Positions 1-9,573 of a stretch of 29,685 bases of DNA are shown here, one piece after another. Source of the DNA: Stramenopiles sp. TOSAG23-2 (Eukaryota; Sar); the NCBI GenBank assembly GCA_900128395.1, contig LT649387.1:1-29685 (forward strand). Direction: 5' to 3'. Both the position numbers and the translations under genes were made by a program. Numbering within the stretch: position 1 is the stretch's first letter; every line of letters begins with the position of its first letter. The notes below the pieces were generated by a model. That model did no database searches. It worked only from the letters and a program-made list of their open reading frames with translations, and had not been told where the DNA came from.

Positions 1-470
1 AAAATTTAAAAAACAAAAAACGTATATATGATATGTATCATAATATTCAAAATAATATCCATGATTACCAGAAATTGAAAAACTTTAAATATATTTTTTG
101 GTTTGAGAAAGTATTTTTTAATGTATGATATGTGTGGTAAATTTTTCCATGTTACTATACACATGTCATCAAGACTAAAAATTATTTTGAAAAATATATG
201 TGTTTGTGTGTGTATATACGAATACACAACACCGTACATATAAAAAATATCAAATTATACGTATAATAATGATTTTATATATATGCGTAAATTGTAAATT
301 ATTATTGACTTTCGTCTTTCGTACATGATACATATTTTATACTCTCGTAATATATATATAATAAATATGCATATGATAATAAGCGTCGTATAAATATACA
401 TTATACTTTCGCGCATACAAAAAAAGTACGAATCTCTCACACCTCATCGTCAAAGCACAAAAATAGTTTT
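1..470. other. AT-rich spacer, no gene seen
   Basis: This stretch lies downstream of the minus-strand gene that ends at 471. It is dominated by TA and A/T runs with short TG tracts. The open frames present are AT-only chance frames rich in Ile, Tyr and Phe, with no recognisable protein character. It probably holds the 3' untranslated region of the neighbouring gene. Confidence 0.6.
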
Positions 471-3400
471 TTACATCAAAGTTCCTGCTCTACTATTTTT
501 CAATAGCCAAGTAAATGCTTCAACAAATGCATCGCGCGTCGATTGGTCTTCAAACTCTAAATTAACCTGTCTAGTTACCAATCGCAATGTTACTGTTAAA
601 CGATCATCCGCAAACGAGACATCATTTTCCATCCTTTGGATATCTTTCACAGCAAATCGTTTTGTTTCTTTAGAACCTCTAGCTAAAGCTCTCCACGCAA
701 AGTGCTTGAAGTCACTGGTTACATATATGAATCGCCGTTGGCGTTTACTAGTGGTGGCATGTTTATAGCACAAAAACCCTTTCTTTAATGCTCGTCTCAT
801 TCTTTGGTCTCTTATCCTTTGTTCTTCTTCTATACGATGGCGATTGTTTGGGCTATTTGTGCCATTTGGACTATTACTATCATTGTTTACCATCGATTTA
901 ACAACTGCGCGTGCATGTGCTTCTTGTATATGCTTTCGAATATAGGAAACTGACTTTTCCATAATCATATTTAGACATTGTTGCAAATTATTGTTATACA
1001 TTTGTAAAAACGTTTGCGCTTCGTCTACGGAAAAATCAGGATACATTTCATTGATTCTATTTGCGTTCTTTCTAACGCTTGGCGAATTCATATTTGACTG
1101 AGAGGAGTTAGTCGATGTATTTGACGCATTTGACAAACTACGATTGGTAATAGATTGCCCAGTGATACCACTATTATTATTTTGACCATTGTCAGATGTT
1201 CCATTGCTCATACTTTGTTGCTGCTGTTGCTGTTCTCTTACTGCTTGCATCTGGTTAATCACATTTTTTGGCGACCCACCTTGACTATTCTTGTTGGTAT
1301 TATTATTAATTGTGGGGGATGATTGCGCTTTGCCCTTAAGTCCACGCATACGATGGCCCGGTGACGTAGGTGCCATATGCATAACACTTTTGCTTTTTTG
1401 AATTTGTTCATTACTCAGTCTTTCATTACGTCTTTCAAACAATTTGCCATAATCATATCCTTTGTTTTTGCTGGTGATATTCATATTGTTCATCGAAGAA
1501 TTTAAGGAATTTGAACTTTGATAATTGATTGATTTATTGCTCCTACCAGCTCGTAATAAATTTGGTTGAAATGCAGATGTCCTAGAATCACCAAATCCTC
1601 CCATACTTGCAGGTGATAACAACGCAATGCCACCATCCGTATTATTACTATTATTACTATTATTACTATTGTTATTATTAGGCAGCCCGATGGATGCGGG
1701 TGAGGTTGTTGGCATTACGGCTTGTGGACTTGTTAAAATTTCGACATTCGCATCGTTAACGTGTTGCTCCCCGCCATTGCCCAGTGCCAACGTGTTTGAA
1801 TTCAAAGTTAACAAACGGGATAATAAGCCTCTACCTGTTTTATCTTGATTCTTTCTATTAAAATGTTGCTGATTTGTCGACAATGGAGACTGTAGCAATG
1901 AAAATGCTGCCGCACCTCCTTGCGGCGAAGTATGTTGTGAACTTGGACTAAATCTCGCATTGTTGCTGCCTTGAGGTCGCAAGGTGGTGTTCGGCGATGA
2001 AAAATCCCTCATTGTCGTGCGTCGCCCTCGTGTTTTTTTCTTTTGATGTTGGATAAACTGACCCATCGTACTATTAATCACTTCACCTTCTGACCGTTCG
2101 CTATGCAAATAATCGCAACAATCGTCCCGCTTCCACATCGCTAGGTATTTGGCATTTAAATTCATAGATCCTCTCATCAATCCAGCTGGATATGAACATG
2201 TTATACGGCGTTTTGCTAAAATTTTCGTGATTCTTGAGCGGCTTAACGTGCGGCTCAATTGTTGGAAAAGCGCTTTAACCATATTGGCAGGTCGAAGTGG
2301 CCCATTTTCATCTTCCATTCCATCAAATGCAAATAATGATGTGCGCAGAATAGCATCAAGAAAGTTTCCAAAGTACAAACGATTACGAGCCTTTCGTCGG
2401 CTGGAGTTTTGAAATAACGATGGATTTATCCGTGTCGTTTCCCCATCGTTACTAGACATCGTCAACGCTAATGGCTTTCCAAACGCATCGCGGCCAGTAG
2501 CACTGCTATGCAACAGTTGCCGATGTCGCCGTTGTCTTATAGAATCATCTGGATGCCCACCGATACGAGATAATAATACCTCACTATTGTTATGGCAAGA
2601 TGCCAAGAAAACTTCTCCTATTTGTTGCAAACTTAAGGCTAAATCATTTTTTAGGTCAAAATCTTGTACAAAGGTCATCCAGTCTTTGTAACCAAGGCAT
2701 AAACCGAATTCCCGCAATGCTTTCGGGTCAAGTTCGCTCGCAGGGGAATAAAATCGAAAAATATCATACAACGGTCCTTTGAATAGACGCGCAGTTTCAA
2801 CAACTTCATCCAACAACAGCAATTTTGATTGTTCCTCCCACACATTGACACTCCACCTGCGGCCGTATGGCAACATGTATTCCACCAACAATTCGCAAAA
2901 TGCTGCTTCTAATGCTTCTTGCGATGGGCCGGTCTGCCATTGATTATCACGTGGCGTACATGCGCGGCTTGAAACATTCATTAATGCATTTAAGAATTCA
3001 TCATAATTCATTTTCCCACTTGAACCCGTTTGACCACGAGATTCTGCAGAGTAAATGACACGAAAAGATGCAGCTGGAGTCCGGCTAGCAGTGCCAGAAC
3101 CTAATAATTCAACATCTCGCATTAATTGCAACCAATGATGGCAACGTAAATGTTCTACCTCTTTTGCATCTCCATGGACACAATAGAAGGTAAATATCCT
3201 CCATAATTCTGATTCAATATCCACATCAGATGCTGCCGCATTAATTAAACGTTCCATTGGTGGTTGTTGTGGCTGCTGTTGCGATACACCACTATTATTT
3301 TGCATACTGCTCATGATTTTATTCCCTTGTGTTCCATTGATGTTATTATTATTATTATTACTACTACTATTATTATTTCCAAAAGCTCGGGTCATAGAAT

Positions 3401-3938
3401 GTGCAGTTTTTAAAATAATATGTATACCAGGTCGATCCCGTGCATCTTCAGAAAACATTGCTTCTATTTTTGCATGCTCAGGCCATGCACATCCCTCATC
3501 ATCTTGCAATAAACAATCGTTTGTTGGTAGATTAAAGTACCGTGCCGCATCACGCCTTAATTGTCCAAACGTATATTGTGGGGTTATCCACGAACTTAAG
3601 CTTTCCCCATTAAAATTAACACTAACCTTATTGGACATTCCTGGGGCATTGCCGCCGCGTCTTATCGTTAAATGTGGTAAAAAATCCGTTGCAGCGATTG
3701 ATTTCTCTTGTCTTAAACTTACGGGAACGCCATCTGGTAGTAGAAAATTAAATTTCTTTGGAACATGATCTAGTTCTTCATTAATTTTTTGTCTAACATG
3801 TGCTAATGTTTTAATACTATCATTCACTTCAATGAAACCAAGAAAATCACCATCTTCTAACGCTAATCTTAACACATCCGATGCAGACCATGCTTGCTGT
3901 GGTGGCACGGCAGTATTTTCATTATCCATATTACTCAT
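471..3938 (-). CDS. Multidomain protein: ubiquitin-like-looking N-terminus, two p25-alpha/EF-hand-like segments, UBA/CUE-like bundle, C-terminal PH domain
   Basis: The protein has 1155 residues and no visible intron. Residues about 30-93 and 104-178 look like two compact beta/alpha segments of ubiquitin-like type (a weak call). Residues 245-325 and about 387-450 share a pattern close to p25-alpha/EF-hand-like folds: a start like LWRIFTFYC or LYDIFRFYS, then a WLQLMRD or DWMTFVQDF helix. The first ends in MNYDEFLNALMNVS. The second appears to end in YFGNFLDAIL after a long insertion. Between about 560 and 950 lie low-complexity Asn/Ser/Gln tracts. Residues 960-995 (INEMYPDFSVDEAQTFLQMY) resemble a UBA/CUE bundle. 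Residues about 1050-1148 have PH-domain layout: a GFLCYKH strand, FIYVTSDFKHFAWR, and a closing helix with the FVEAFTWLL pattern. This suggests a membrane- or ubiquitin-linked adaptor, possibly cytoskeletal. The start is the first ATG of the frame (MSNMDNEN). Known: PH domains bind lipids or proteins. The overall role is unknown. Confidence 0.85.
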   Translation of the reverse strand: MSNMDNENTAVPPQQAWSASDVLRLALEDGDFLGFIEVNDSIKTLAHVRQKINEELDHVPKKFNFLLPDGVPVSLRQEKSIAATDFLPHLTIRRGGNAPGMSNKVSVNFNGESLSSWITPQYTFGQLRRDAARYFNLPTNDCLLQDDEGCAWPEHAKIEAMFSEDARDRPGIHIILKTAHSMTRAFGNNNSSSNNNNNNINGTQGNKIMSSMQNNSGVSQQQPQQPPMERLINAAASDVDIESELWRIFTFYCVHGDAKEVEHLRCHHWLQLMRDVELLGSGTASRTPAASFRVIYSAESRGQTGSSGKMNYDEFLNALMNVSSRACTPRDNQWQTGPSQEALEAAFCELLVEYMLPYGRRWSVNVWEEQSKLLLLDEVVETARLFKGPLYDIFRFYSPASELDPKALREFGLCLGYKDWMTFVQDFDLKNDLALSLQQIGEVFLASCHNNSEVLLSRIGGHPDDSIRQRRHRQLLHSSATGRDAFGKPLALTMSSNDGETTRINPSLFQNSSRRKARNRLYFGNFLDAILRTSLFAFDGMEDENGPLRPANMVKALFQQLSRTLSRSRITKILAKRRITCSYPAGLMRGSMNLNAKYLAMWKRDDCCDYLHSERSEGEVINSTMGQFIQHQKKKTRGRRTTMRDFSSPNTTLRPQGSNNARFSPSSQHTSPQGGAAAFSLLQSPLSTNQQHFNRKNQDKTGRGLLSRLLTLNSNTLALGNGGEQHVNDANVEILTSPQAVMPTTSPASIGLPNNNNSNNSNNSNNTDGGIALLSPASMGGFGDSRTSAFQPNLLRAGRSNKSINYQSSNSLNSSMNNMNITSKNKGYDYGKLFERRNERLSNEQIQKSKSVMHMAPTSPGHRMRGLKGKAQSSPTINNNTNKNSQGGSPKNVINQMQAVREQQQQQQSMSNGTSDNGQNNNSGITGQSITNRSLSNASNTSTNSSQSNMNSPSVRKNANRINEMYPDFSVDEAQTFLQMYNNNLQQCLNMIMEKSVSYIRKHIQEAHARAVVKSMVNNDSNSPNGTNSPNNRHRIEEEQRIRDQRMRRALKKGFLCYKHATTSKRQRRFIYVTSDFKHFAWRALARGSKETKRFAVKDIQRMENDVSFADDRLTVTLRLVTRQVNLEFEDQSTRDAFVEAFTWLLKNSRAGTLM

Positions 3939-5111
3939 ATTACTGATATATATATATATATGTATATTACCTTTCTTTGTCTTTATCTATGTTTATATGC
4001 ACAATATATATATATATTTAAATAATATATATGTATTTTTAATATATATATAATTATTGATTACAAATTATATTTCTGTAGGAGATTCGGTGTATTTTAT
4101 AAATAAATACTTAAATATCTATCTATAAATTTATATATGGCTATCTCTTCCTTCTATCTATATAATTATGAACCTACTTATTAATCTATTATTGTACGTA
4201 TATCTATCTGCATGTATCTGTATTATTATATGACAAACATTAGTCTTTAATATACAATTTTATTTATAATATATACACAGATCTTCTAACTTATATATAT
4301 CGATCCAATAATAATTACTAACGATATAATCATCATCATATTGCCACCATAATATGGCCATATGCCCTCTCGAAACATCTCGGACTGTTCCCACTTTCTT
4401 ATACTTGTTAGTATAAGATCAGCACTAATAACAAATATAAAATTTGGAAATTTGGTGAGGCCTTCGGCTGTCTTTTCTTTGCTATGTCTATAGTAAAGAT
4501 AAGACTACAGAAAGTTACACTTAACTTTCATAGGCGAAATGGCCCGAGATGTTTCGAGAGAAATGGCCATATGGCCATACCAAATAGCCAAATAGCTTTG
4601 TGGTGGGATTATAGGAAATGGATCGTTGACAATCCTGTGTCCATTGTAAACCAAGAGAAGAAGAGGGTGTTATTTTAATTTTCCATTGAACATGATAGGA
4701 AATATACTTAATACCTAGTAGTATAACATTGTAGTCAAAATCGCGATCAAAAAAATCGACAATCGACGATATTTTTTTTTTGAAAAACAACGAAGATGTT
4801 GCCAATACCAAGCCGGGCAAGCACCAAAGCACATCACAACAACACAACAACAAAAAACAACAACACTGAAAATTACACTCTAACAACGCACCACTATACA
4901 ACGCACTATAATAAGCACCTAACTCAATAACGCGATTTGTTACTCGCGACTCGCGAAGACGGAGTACAGATGGTAAGCGAAGAGGCGAGGATCTCGACTA
5001 GCGATTACTAATTGTTATTGAAACCCCATCGCCATATCAATATCTAATTCCGTAAATACTTTCCTCAACGCATGATAATAAATAATATATTAATACGGTA
5101 TATTATTTATT
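3939..5111. other. Divergent spacer between two large genes
   Basis: This 1.17 kb spacer separates the start of the minus-strand PH-domain gene from the start of the plus-strand WDR17 gene, so it must hold both promoters. About 3945-4300 is almost pure A/T. The middle (4352-4578) holds an inverted-repeat element listed separately. About 4780-4960 is CA/AAC-rich. The open frames here read as noncoding. Confidence 0.55.
4352..4578. repeat. Inverted-repeat element with nested palindromes (MITE-like)
   Basis: A 17-nt arm at 4367-4383 (CTCTCGAAACATCTCGG) returns as its exact reverse complement at 4544-4560. Just outside each arm sits a GGCCAT-based palindrome: ATATGGCCATAT at 4352-4363 and ATGGCCATATGGCCAT at 4563-4578. 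The arms enclose about 160 nt, which includes a perfect 7-bp hairpin at 4398-4417 (CTTATAC / GTATAAG, 6-nt loop). The GC-richer arms stand out in a very AT-rich spacer. A short nonautonomous DNA transposon relic is the simplest reading; a structured RNA or a cruciform regulatory site is the alternative. I saw no clear target-site duplication and no other full copy in the window. Confidence 0.5.
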
Positions 5112-8100
5112 ATGGCGACAAAAGAATCAACTATGGAGCATGAAAAAACAATGGCTACGGGAAAAAGTAATTCTGGTAATTCCTTGTCATATTATAATGT
5201 CCGTGTTTCTCCAGGTGGTGTTCAACCATATCATGCTAATGTAATGTCAGCTGGGCCGAAATTTTTTGCATATTGTTCTACCATAGCAATATATATTTAT
5301 AAATTAAATGGGTTTTCTTTTCAAAGGCTTATTCAAGCACATGATAAAGTTATTACATGTATTAAGTGGTCACCAATATATGGTAATGTTTTAGCAAGTT
5401 GTTCATCTGATTTTATGATTAAAATTTGGAACACGGATAATGGGAAGAAACTAGCAAATTTTCGGCATAATAATGCAATTGTAACATTAGCATGGAACCA
5501 ACACGTCAATTCACTTGTTTTTATCGATAGGAGTGGTAAATGTTTTTTATGGGATATTCCTGCATGGCCGAAATTCGATGGAAATGCATCTGGTAATATC
5601 AATGAAAAACATGGAACTGTGCGTTTGATAACGTATTCAGATGCAACCATGAGTAAATTATCAGCAAATAGTTATGCTGTAGAAATAGCATGGAATTTAG
5701 AACATTCCAATTGTGTTGCTATAGGTCATGCATGCGGGCGTATTGTTGTGAAAAAGATTGGAAAATCAGAAAAAATATTGTCCAATAAATCAAAAAAACG
5801 TGGCAAAGTCCTTTTTTTACAATGGGATACAAGATCAGTATCGTATTTATTAGTTGGTTATCATAATGGTAGTATTTCATTATGGGATGTTGATAGTTGT
5901 ACAGAAGCACAAGTTTATAATACAGGACATAATAATGTAAAAAAAAGGAATAACAAAGAACCTGTTTTAAACGGTTTGCAATGGATACACGGCCAAGTCG
6001 GAAATTTTCTATCAGTAGAATATGCCACAGGTAAATTAAAAGTCTGGAATGTTTCACAGAAAGAAGCATTAGGTTCATATTTTGTTAAAAGCGAGAAAAT
6101 AAAAAAACGTGTGGATACTCGTAATCATTTAAGTCTAGTATGTCCGTTGATGGATAAAGGTTATGATCAGAAATCATTAGTATCATTTACGGATGGTAGT
6201 GTAGGTTTATATAATTTGAAAACACATCGATTGGAGTATCAATCGTTTGAAGGCCATCGAGAAACCATTTTCGGTATGGCTTTTTGCCCAACCAATAAAA
6301 ATTTTTTAGCTACAAGTTCCTTCGATGGTATGGTGAAGATGTGGCATTTTCCAACAATGACGCTTCGTAATAGCTTGGAGTTCCAAAGCAGCGTCTATAA
6401 CATCTCCTTTTCACCATGTGGCAAATTGTTAGTATGCGTAACTGAAAATGGCATGATTGCTATTTTCAATGCATTATCTAAAGGCGAAAGGGGTCAAGCA
6501 ACAAGCAATAATAACAAGAATAACATCAGTAACGGTTCAAAAGATGATGGTATTATAGCCTCATTTTGTACCGATTGCCGGATGTATAATTGCGATTGGA
6601 ATCAAATCGATGACGCGTTAATTGTAGCAACTGGGGAAACAAACTATGCCTATGTTATTGATGATCGTGGCGGATTATTTGCAAAATTTCGACACCCAGC
6701 AGAATGTTTTGGCTGTCAATGGAAAATAGGCGATGCGAGATTATTTGTAACTGGTTGCCACGATGGTATAGTTAGGATATTCGACTCTGGACTTTTGGAT
6801 CACACATGTCTCATCGAATTGGATGGACATTCGGATCGTGTTTTTAATGTTGCGTTTTCACCTTTAAATACAAATTTCATAGCAAGTTGTTCAAATGACA
6901 AAACTATTCGAGTGTGGAAAATACAGCGTATTAACCACAATGAAGAAACTAGGGCTAATCTTACTGGTTCCTGCAGGTGTGTGTTAAATGGGCATAGTGA
7001 AAATGTCCGTGCATTGAAATGGTGCACGGAACTGCCCTTCATTTTATATAGTGGCTCGTGGGATGCTACCATTCGTATATGGAATACTGATACAAACGAA
7101 TGTTTGTGTGTAATAAAGGAGCATCAAGCTGATGTTTACCAAATTGCATCTCACCCAGGTAGACCATTTCGTTTTATTTCATGCAGCCGTGATACTACGC
7201 TCCGTGTTTGGGGAATGAATGGACATACCAAGTATAGAATTATTAGCAATTTTTTCAGTGCAAATTTTTCCTATGCAAAGAGAGATTACATGGGGATAGT
7301 CTTGAAAAGCTCGTTAAAGCGCCCATATTTGTGTAGTAATTTTTACAAAAAAAACTTTTATTACTTTCCATTTACTAACGATGATAATCTTGGTCAACAA
7401 AATGACCGCCAAGATTATATGTATAAACCAAATATTAATTATTGGATTCAAATTTTTGAGTACATTGAATGTGCAGAAGGAATTGATGAATTTTTAAATA
7501 TTTTAATTGTACAATATAATAATATCATGAACAAAAATAGTTACAGTTCTAATAATTCCACTTCAAAAGGCAATGTTCTAAAAATCATTAATTGTAGCAA
7601 AAATGATCTAGATGATGATGGACAACCATTGTTCCCATCGCGAGTTTTATATCCGAAAAATGCTGTAAAAAATCGTTTACAAGAAGCAAAAGAACTGATA
7701 ACGAGTGCTACCATGAGGCGCTTTTCGGGAATAGGTAATTTAAAATCAAGTGATAAATTAAAAATTGCATATGAGAAATATATACGTCTTGGTGAAATTA
7801 AAAAAGCATGTGAGGCTTTAATTAAAATTGGTAAATGGGAAAAGGCTATTTCCCTGTCACCAGGTGTATCTATTGATTATTGGAAAAAGTTAAGTGCACG
7901 ATATGCACAACACTTGGATGAGAATGAAGATAAATGTGTTTTAGATTACCACGTTGCAGTGGGTGATTTAAAAAGTGCACAGGAATATTTAATTTCAGAA
8001 GGCTCTTGGGACGATGCAGTTATACTATCAACAGCATGGAACCAAAAAAAGCAAGAAAACAATAATAGTAGAGAAGATCATCAGCGCAATCGAGTAGTTG

Positions 8101-8531
8101 AATCTGGTAGTGAAGATGATGAACACAATGACAGCAACAATACTGAGGCAATAAAAAGATCAAATGAAATTGGTGAATTGATTTATCCTGTTGCACAATT
8201 TTATGAAGCTAGAAATGAACCATTATTAGCAGCAGCAACTTATATTGGAGTTGGTCAGTTTGAAAAAGCAATTCAAATATTATTAGAATTTAATGAACTA
8301 TTTGCAGCTTTCATCGTTGCATTAACATTTCGATGCCATCTATTTCAAAATCAATTTTCAAAAGGCATGTATGTGAAATGCATAGAATTATTTGCATCAT
8401 GTTTTGAAAAATGTGGCAATAAAATTAAATTTAGCAATTTAATAATAGAAGAGCATTTGTCAAAATATGGCATTGATACGAGTAGCAACAGTAATAGTAA
8501 TAATAATAACAGCAGGGAAACCAAAAAATGA
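5112..8531 (+). CDS. WDR17: WDR17-family WD40 repeat protein
   Basis: The protein has 1139 residues. Residues about 35-62 carry the opening typical of animal WDR17 (PGGVQPYHANVMSAG, then FFAYCSTIAIYIYKL). About a dozen WD40 blades follow to about residue 705. Clear GH and WD signatures include CIKWSP, IKIWNTDNGK, FNVAFSP, IRVWKI, ALKWC, IRIWNTDTNECL and LRVWGMNGH. From about residue 850 to 1110 the protein turns into paired helices resembling TPR/solenoid repeats (AYEKYIRLGEIKKACEALIK, EYLISEGSWDDAVILS, AATYIGVGQFEKAIQILL), as in the WDR17 C-terminus. Poly-Asn/Ser insertions interrupt it near 810-825, 985-1020 and at the end. It is slightly shorter than the roughly 1300-residue human protein. 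The molecular function of WDR17 is poorly known even in animals. The start is the first ATG, and no intron is needed. Family assignment rests on my memory of the family's N-terminal pattern. Confidence 0.88.
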   Translation: MATKESTMEHEKTMATGKSNSGNSLSYYNVRVSPGGVQPYHANVMSAGPKFFAYCSTIAIYIYKLNGFSFQRLIQAHDKVITCIKWSPIYGNVLASCSSDFMIKIWNTDNGKKLANFRHNNAIVTLAWNQHVNSLVFIDRSGKCFLWDIPAWPKFDGNASGNINEKHGTVRLITYSDATMSKLSANSYAVEIAWNLEHSNCVAIGHACGRIVVKKIGKSEKILSNKSKKRGKVLFLQWDTRSVSYLLVGYHNGSISLWDVDSCTEAQVYNTGHNNVKKRNNKEPVLNGLQWIHGQVGNFLSVEYATGKLKVWNVSQKEALGSYFVKSEKIKKRVDTRNHLSLVCPLMDKGYDQKSLVSFTDGSVGLYNLKTHRLEYQSFEGHRETIFGMAFCPTNKNFLATSSFDGMVKMWHFPTMTLRNSLEFQSSVYNISFSPCGKLLVCVTENGMIAIFNALSKGERGQATSNNNKNNISNGSKDDGIIASFCTDCRMYNCDWNQIDDALIVATGETNYAYVIDDRGGLFAKFRHPAECFGCQWKIGDARLFVTGCHDGIVRIFDSGLLDHTCLIELDGHSDRVFNVAFSPLNTNFIASCSNDKTIRVWKIQRINHNEETRANLTGSCRCVLNGHSENVRALKWCTELPFILYSGSWDATIRIWNTDTNECLCVIKEHQADVYQIASHPGRPFRFISCSRDTTLRVWGMNGHTKYRIISNFFSANFSYAKRDYMGIVLKSSLKRPYLCSNFYKKNFYYFPFTNDDNLGQQNDRQDYMYKPNINYWIQIFEYIECAEGIDEFLNILIVQYNNIMNKNSYSSNNSTSKGNVLKIINCSKNDLDDDGQPLFPSRVLYPKNAVKNRLQEAKELITSATMRRFSGIGNLKSSDKLKIAYEKYIRLGEIKKACEALIKIGKWEKAISLSPGVSIDYWKKLSARYAQHLDENEDKCVLDYHVAVGDLKSAQEYLISEGSWDDAVILSTAWNQKKQENNNSREDHQRNRVVESGSEDDEHNDSNNTEAIKRSNEIGELIYPVAQFYEARNEPLLAAATYIGVGQFEKAIQILLEFNELFAAFIVALTFRCHLFQNQFSKGMYVKCIELFASCFEKCGNKIKFSNLIIEEHLSKYGIDTSSNSNSNNNNSRETKK

Positions 8532-8904
8532 TAATGACCATCGTCATATACGAATTATTAAATATAGGATACACATGATGTGTGCCTGTTATTTTTAAAA
8601 CTTTTTTTTTATTTTAAAATAAATTAATACGGTAGATATATATATAATATGATAAAAATATGTTCTCTTTTTATTTTTTTTAAAATATACGAAGTTCGTA
8701 TTAAAAAAATTTACACACACAATTTTTGATTTCAGCCTCCCCCCCCCTCTCTCTTTGGCTCTTGGTTGTTCATACGTACGGCGTGTACAAATATTGTATG
8801 TCTTTACGCTTCGTATTTAATACGAACGCGCGATATTCTTCTTCTTCTTCTCCTTCACACATACATCACATAAATAAATATTTTCATAAAATATCGTTAT
8901 ATGC
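8532..8904. other. Convergent 3' spacer with C9 and CT tracts
   Basis: The spacer lies between the ends of WDR17 (+) and the first eight-segment membrane gene (-), so it should hold both 3' ends. It is A/T-rich with T-runs. The exceptions are a run of nine C at 8739-8747 followed by CT repeats, and a TTC repeat near 8840. No gene is supported here. Confidence 0.5.
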
Positions 8905-9573
8905 TTACATGGAAGCCCAATATGCGAAAGCTGCAGTTACACCGTACATAATCCAAACTTCGTCGTTGGTCTCTTTCCATGCAGCCCATGACATACCATG
9001 AATGAATATGATGGCTGCAATATTCGAAAGTAATATAACATAGAAGAATGTTTTTAAACCAGCAGCAGTCGAAGTTGGTGGATTCGATGTATTTTCTGAT
9101 ACCCATGTTAAGAATAAGATGGAAAGAAGATAAACAGATTTGTCATCAGCGGCATAATATGGCCAGTCGCTTGGTTTCATGAAGTATATAACGAATTGGC
9201 ATGCCCATGCAAAGTTAAAAAAGATGAAGAATGCACGTTGTTTAGCACTTCCTTCAACTTGTGTTACTGCTTTTGAAGAGTCTCCCCCCATGAAGTTAAA
9301 TATAGCAAGTGCAAGAACAGCCATTTTCGTTTCGTTGGTAAAGGTACCATTCATGTAGAATGCAAATAGGATGAATGCCAATGACCCGTGTCGTTTTGGT
9401 GCATCTTGCATTGGTACTAAATGATGCGCGATTGCATATGCAATAAGTCCAATACCAAATTGCTTTGCCCCATCACTTTCTGCTGGCAAACCACATAATG
9501 TTGCACCATTGCCAAATAATATGTTTAAACCCATTAATAAAAATGCTGCTAATGTTACTTTATATAATTCCAT
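8905..9573 (-). CDS. Eight-segment membrane protein of unknown family (tail-less paralogue A)
   Basis: This is a 222-residue, very hydrophobic protein with eight likely membrane segments, at about 5-21, 37-53, 63-79, 83-97, 113-132, 146-159, 175-193 and 204-221. It has no cleavable-looking signal peptide. Its most telling stretch is KQRAFFIFFNFAWACQFVIY (about 111-130), then SENTSNPPTSTAAGLK (159-174). The same layout occurs in the neighbouring plus-strand gene at 10512 (SQKFIWYMASFLW, then CSINSRSPPSDLAEGLK), and segment 4 aligns as well (ALAIFNFMGG against VLAVLNFFGGYG). It is therefore a paralogue of the next two genes but lacks their basic N-terminal tail. It is transcribed divergently from the 10512 gene. 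I do not recognise the family; a transporter, channel or structural membrane protein is possible. The start is the only sensible ATG (MELYKVTLAAF). Confidence 0.85.
   Translation of the reverse strand: MELYKVTLAAFLLMGLNILFGNGATLCGLPAESDGAKQFGIGLIAYAIAHHLVPMQDAPKRHGSLAFILFAFYMNGTFTNETKMAVLALAIFNFMGGDSSKAVTQVEGSAKQRAFFIFFNFAWACQFVIYFMKPSDWPYYAADDKSVYLLSILFLTWVSENTSNPPTSTAAGLKTFFYVILLSNIAAIIFIHGMSWAAWKETNDEVWIMYGVTAAFAYWASM

Noticed and set aside
1627-3768. Leucine-rich plus-strand frames inside the first gene
   Set aside because: They are antisense of the poly-Asn (AAT) tracts of the minus-strand gene and have no independent support.
4521-4901. 126-residue minus-strand frame over the inverted repeat
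   Set aside because: Its Cys/Leu-rich start is the antisense of CAA/AAC repeats, and the frame crosses the inverted-repeat element; no coding signal.
5333-6078. Minus-strand frames inside the WDR17 gene
   Set aside because: The plus frame there is clearly a WD40 protein; the antisense frames lack any protein family pattern.
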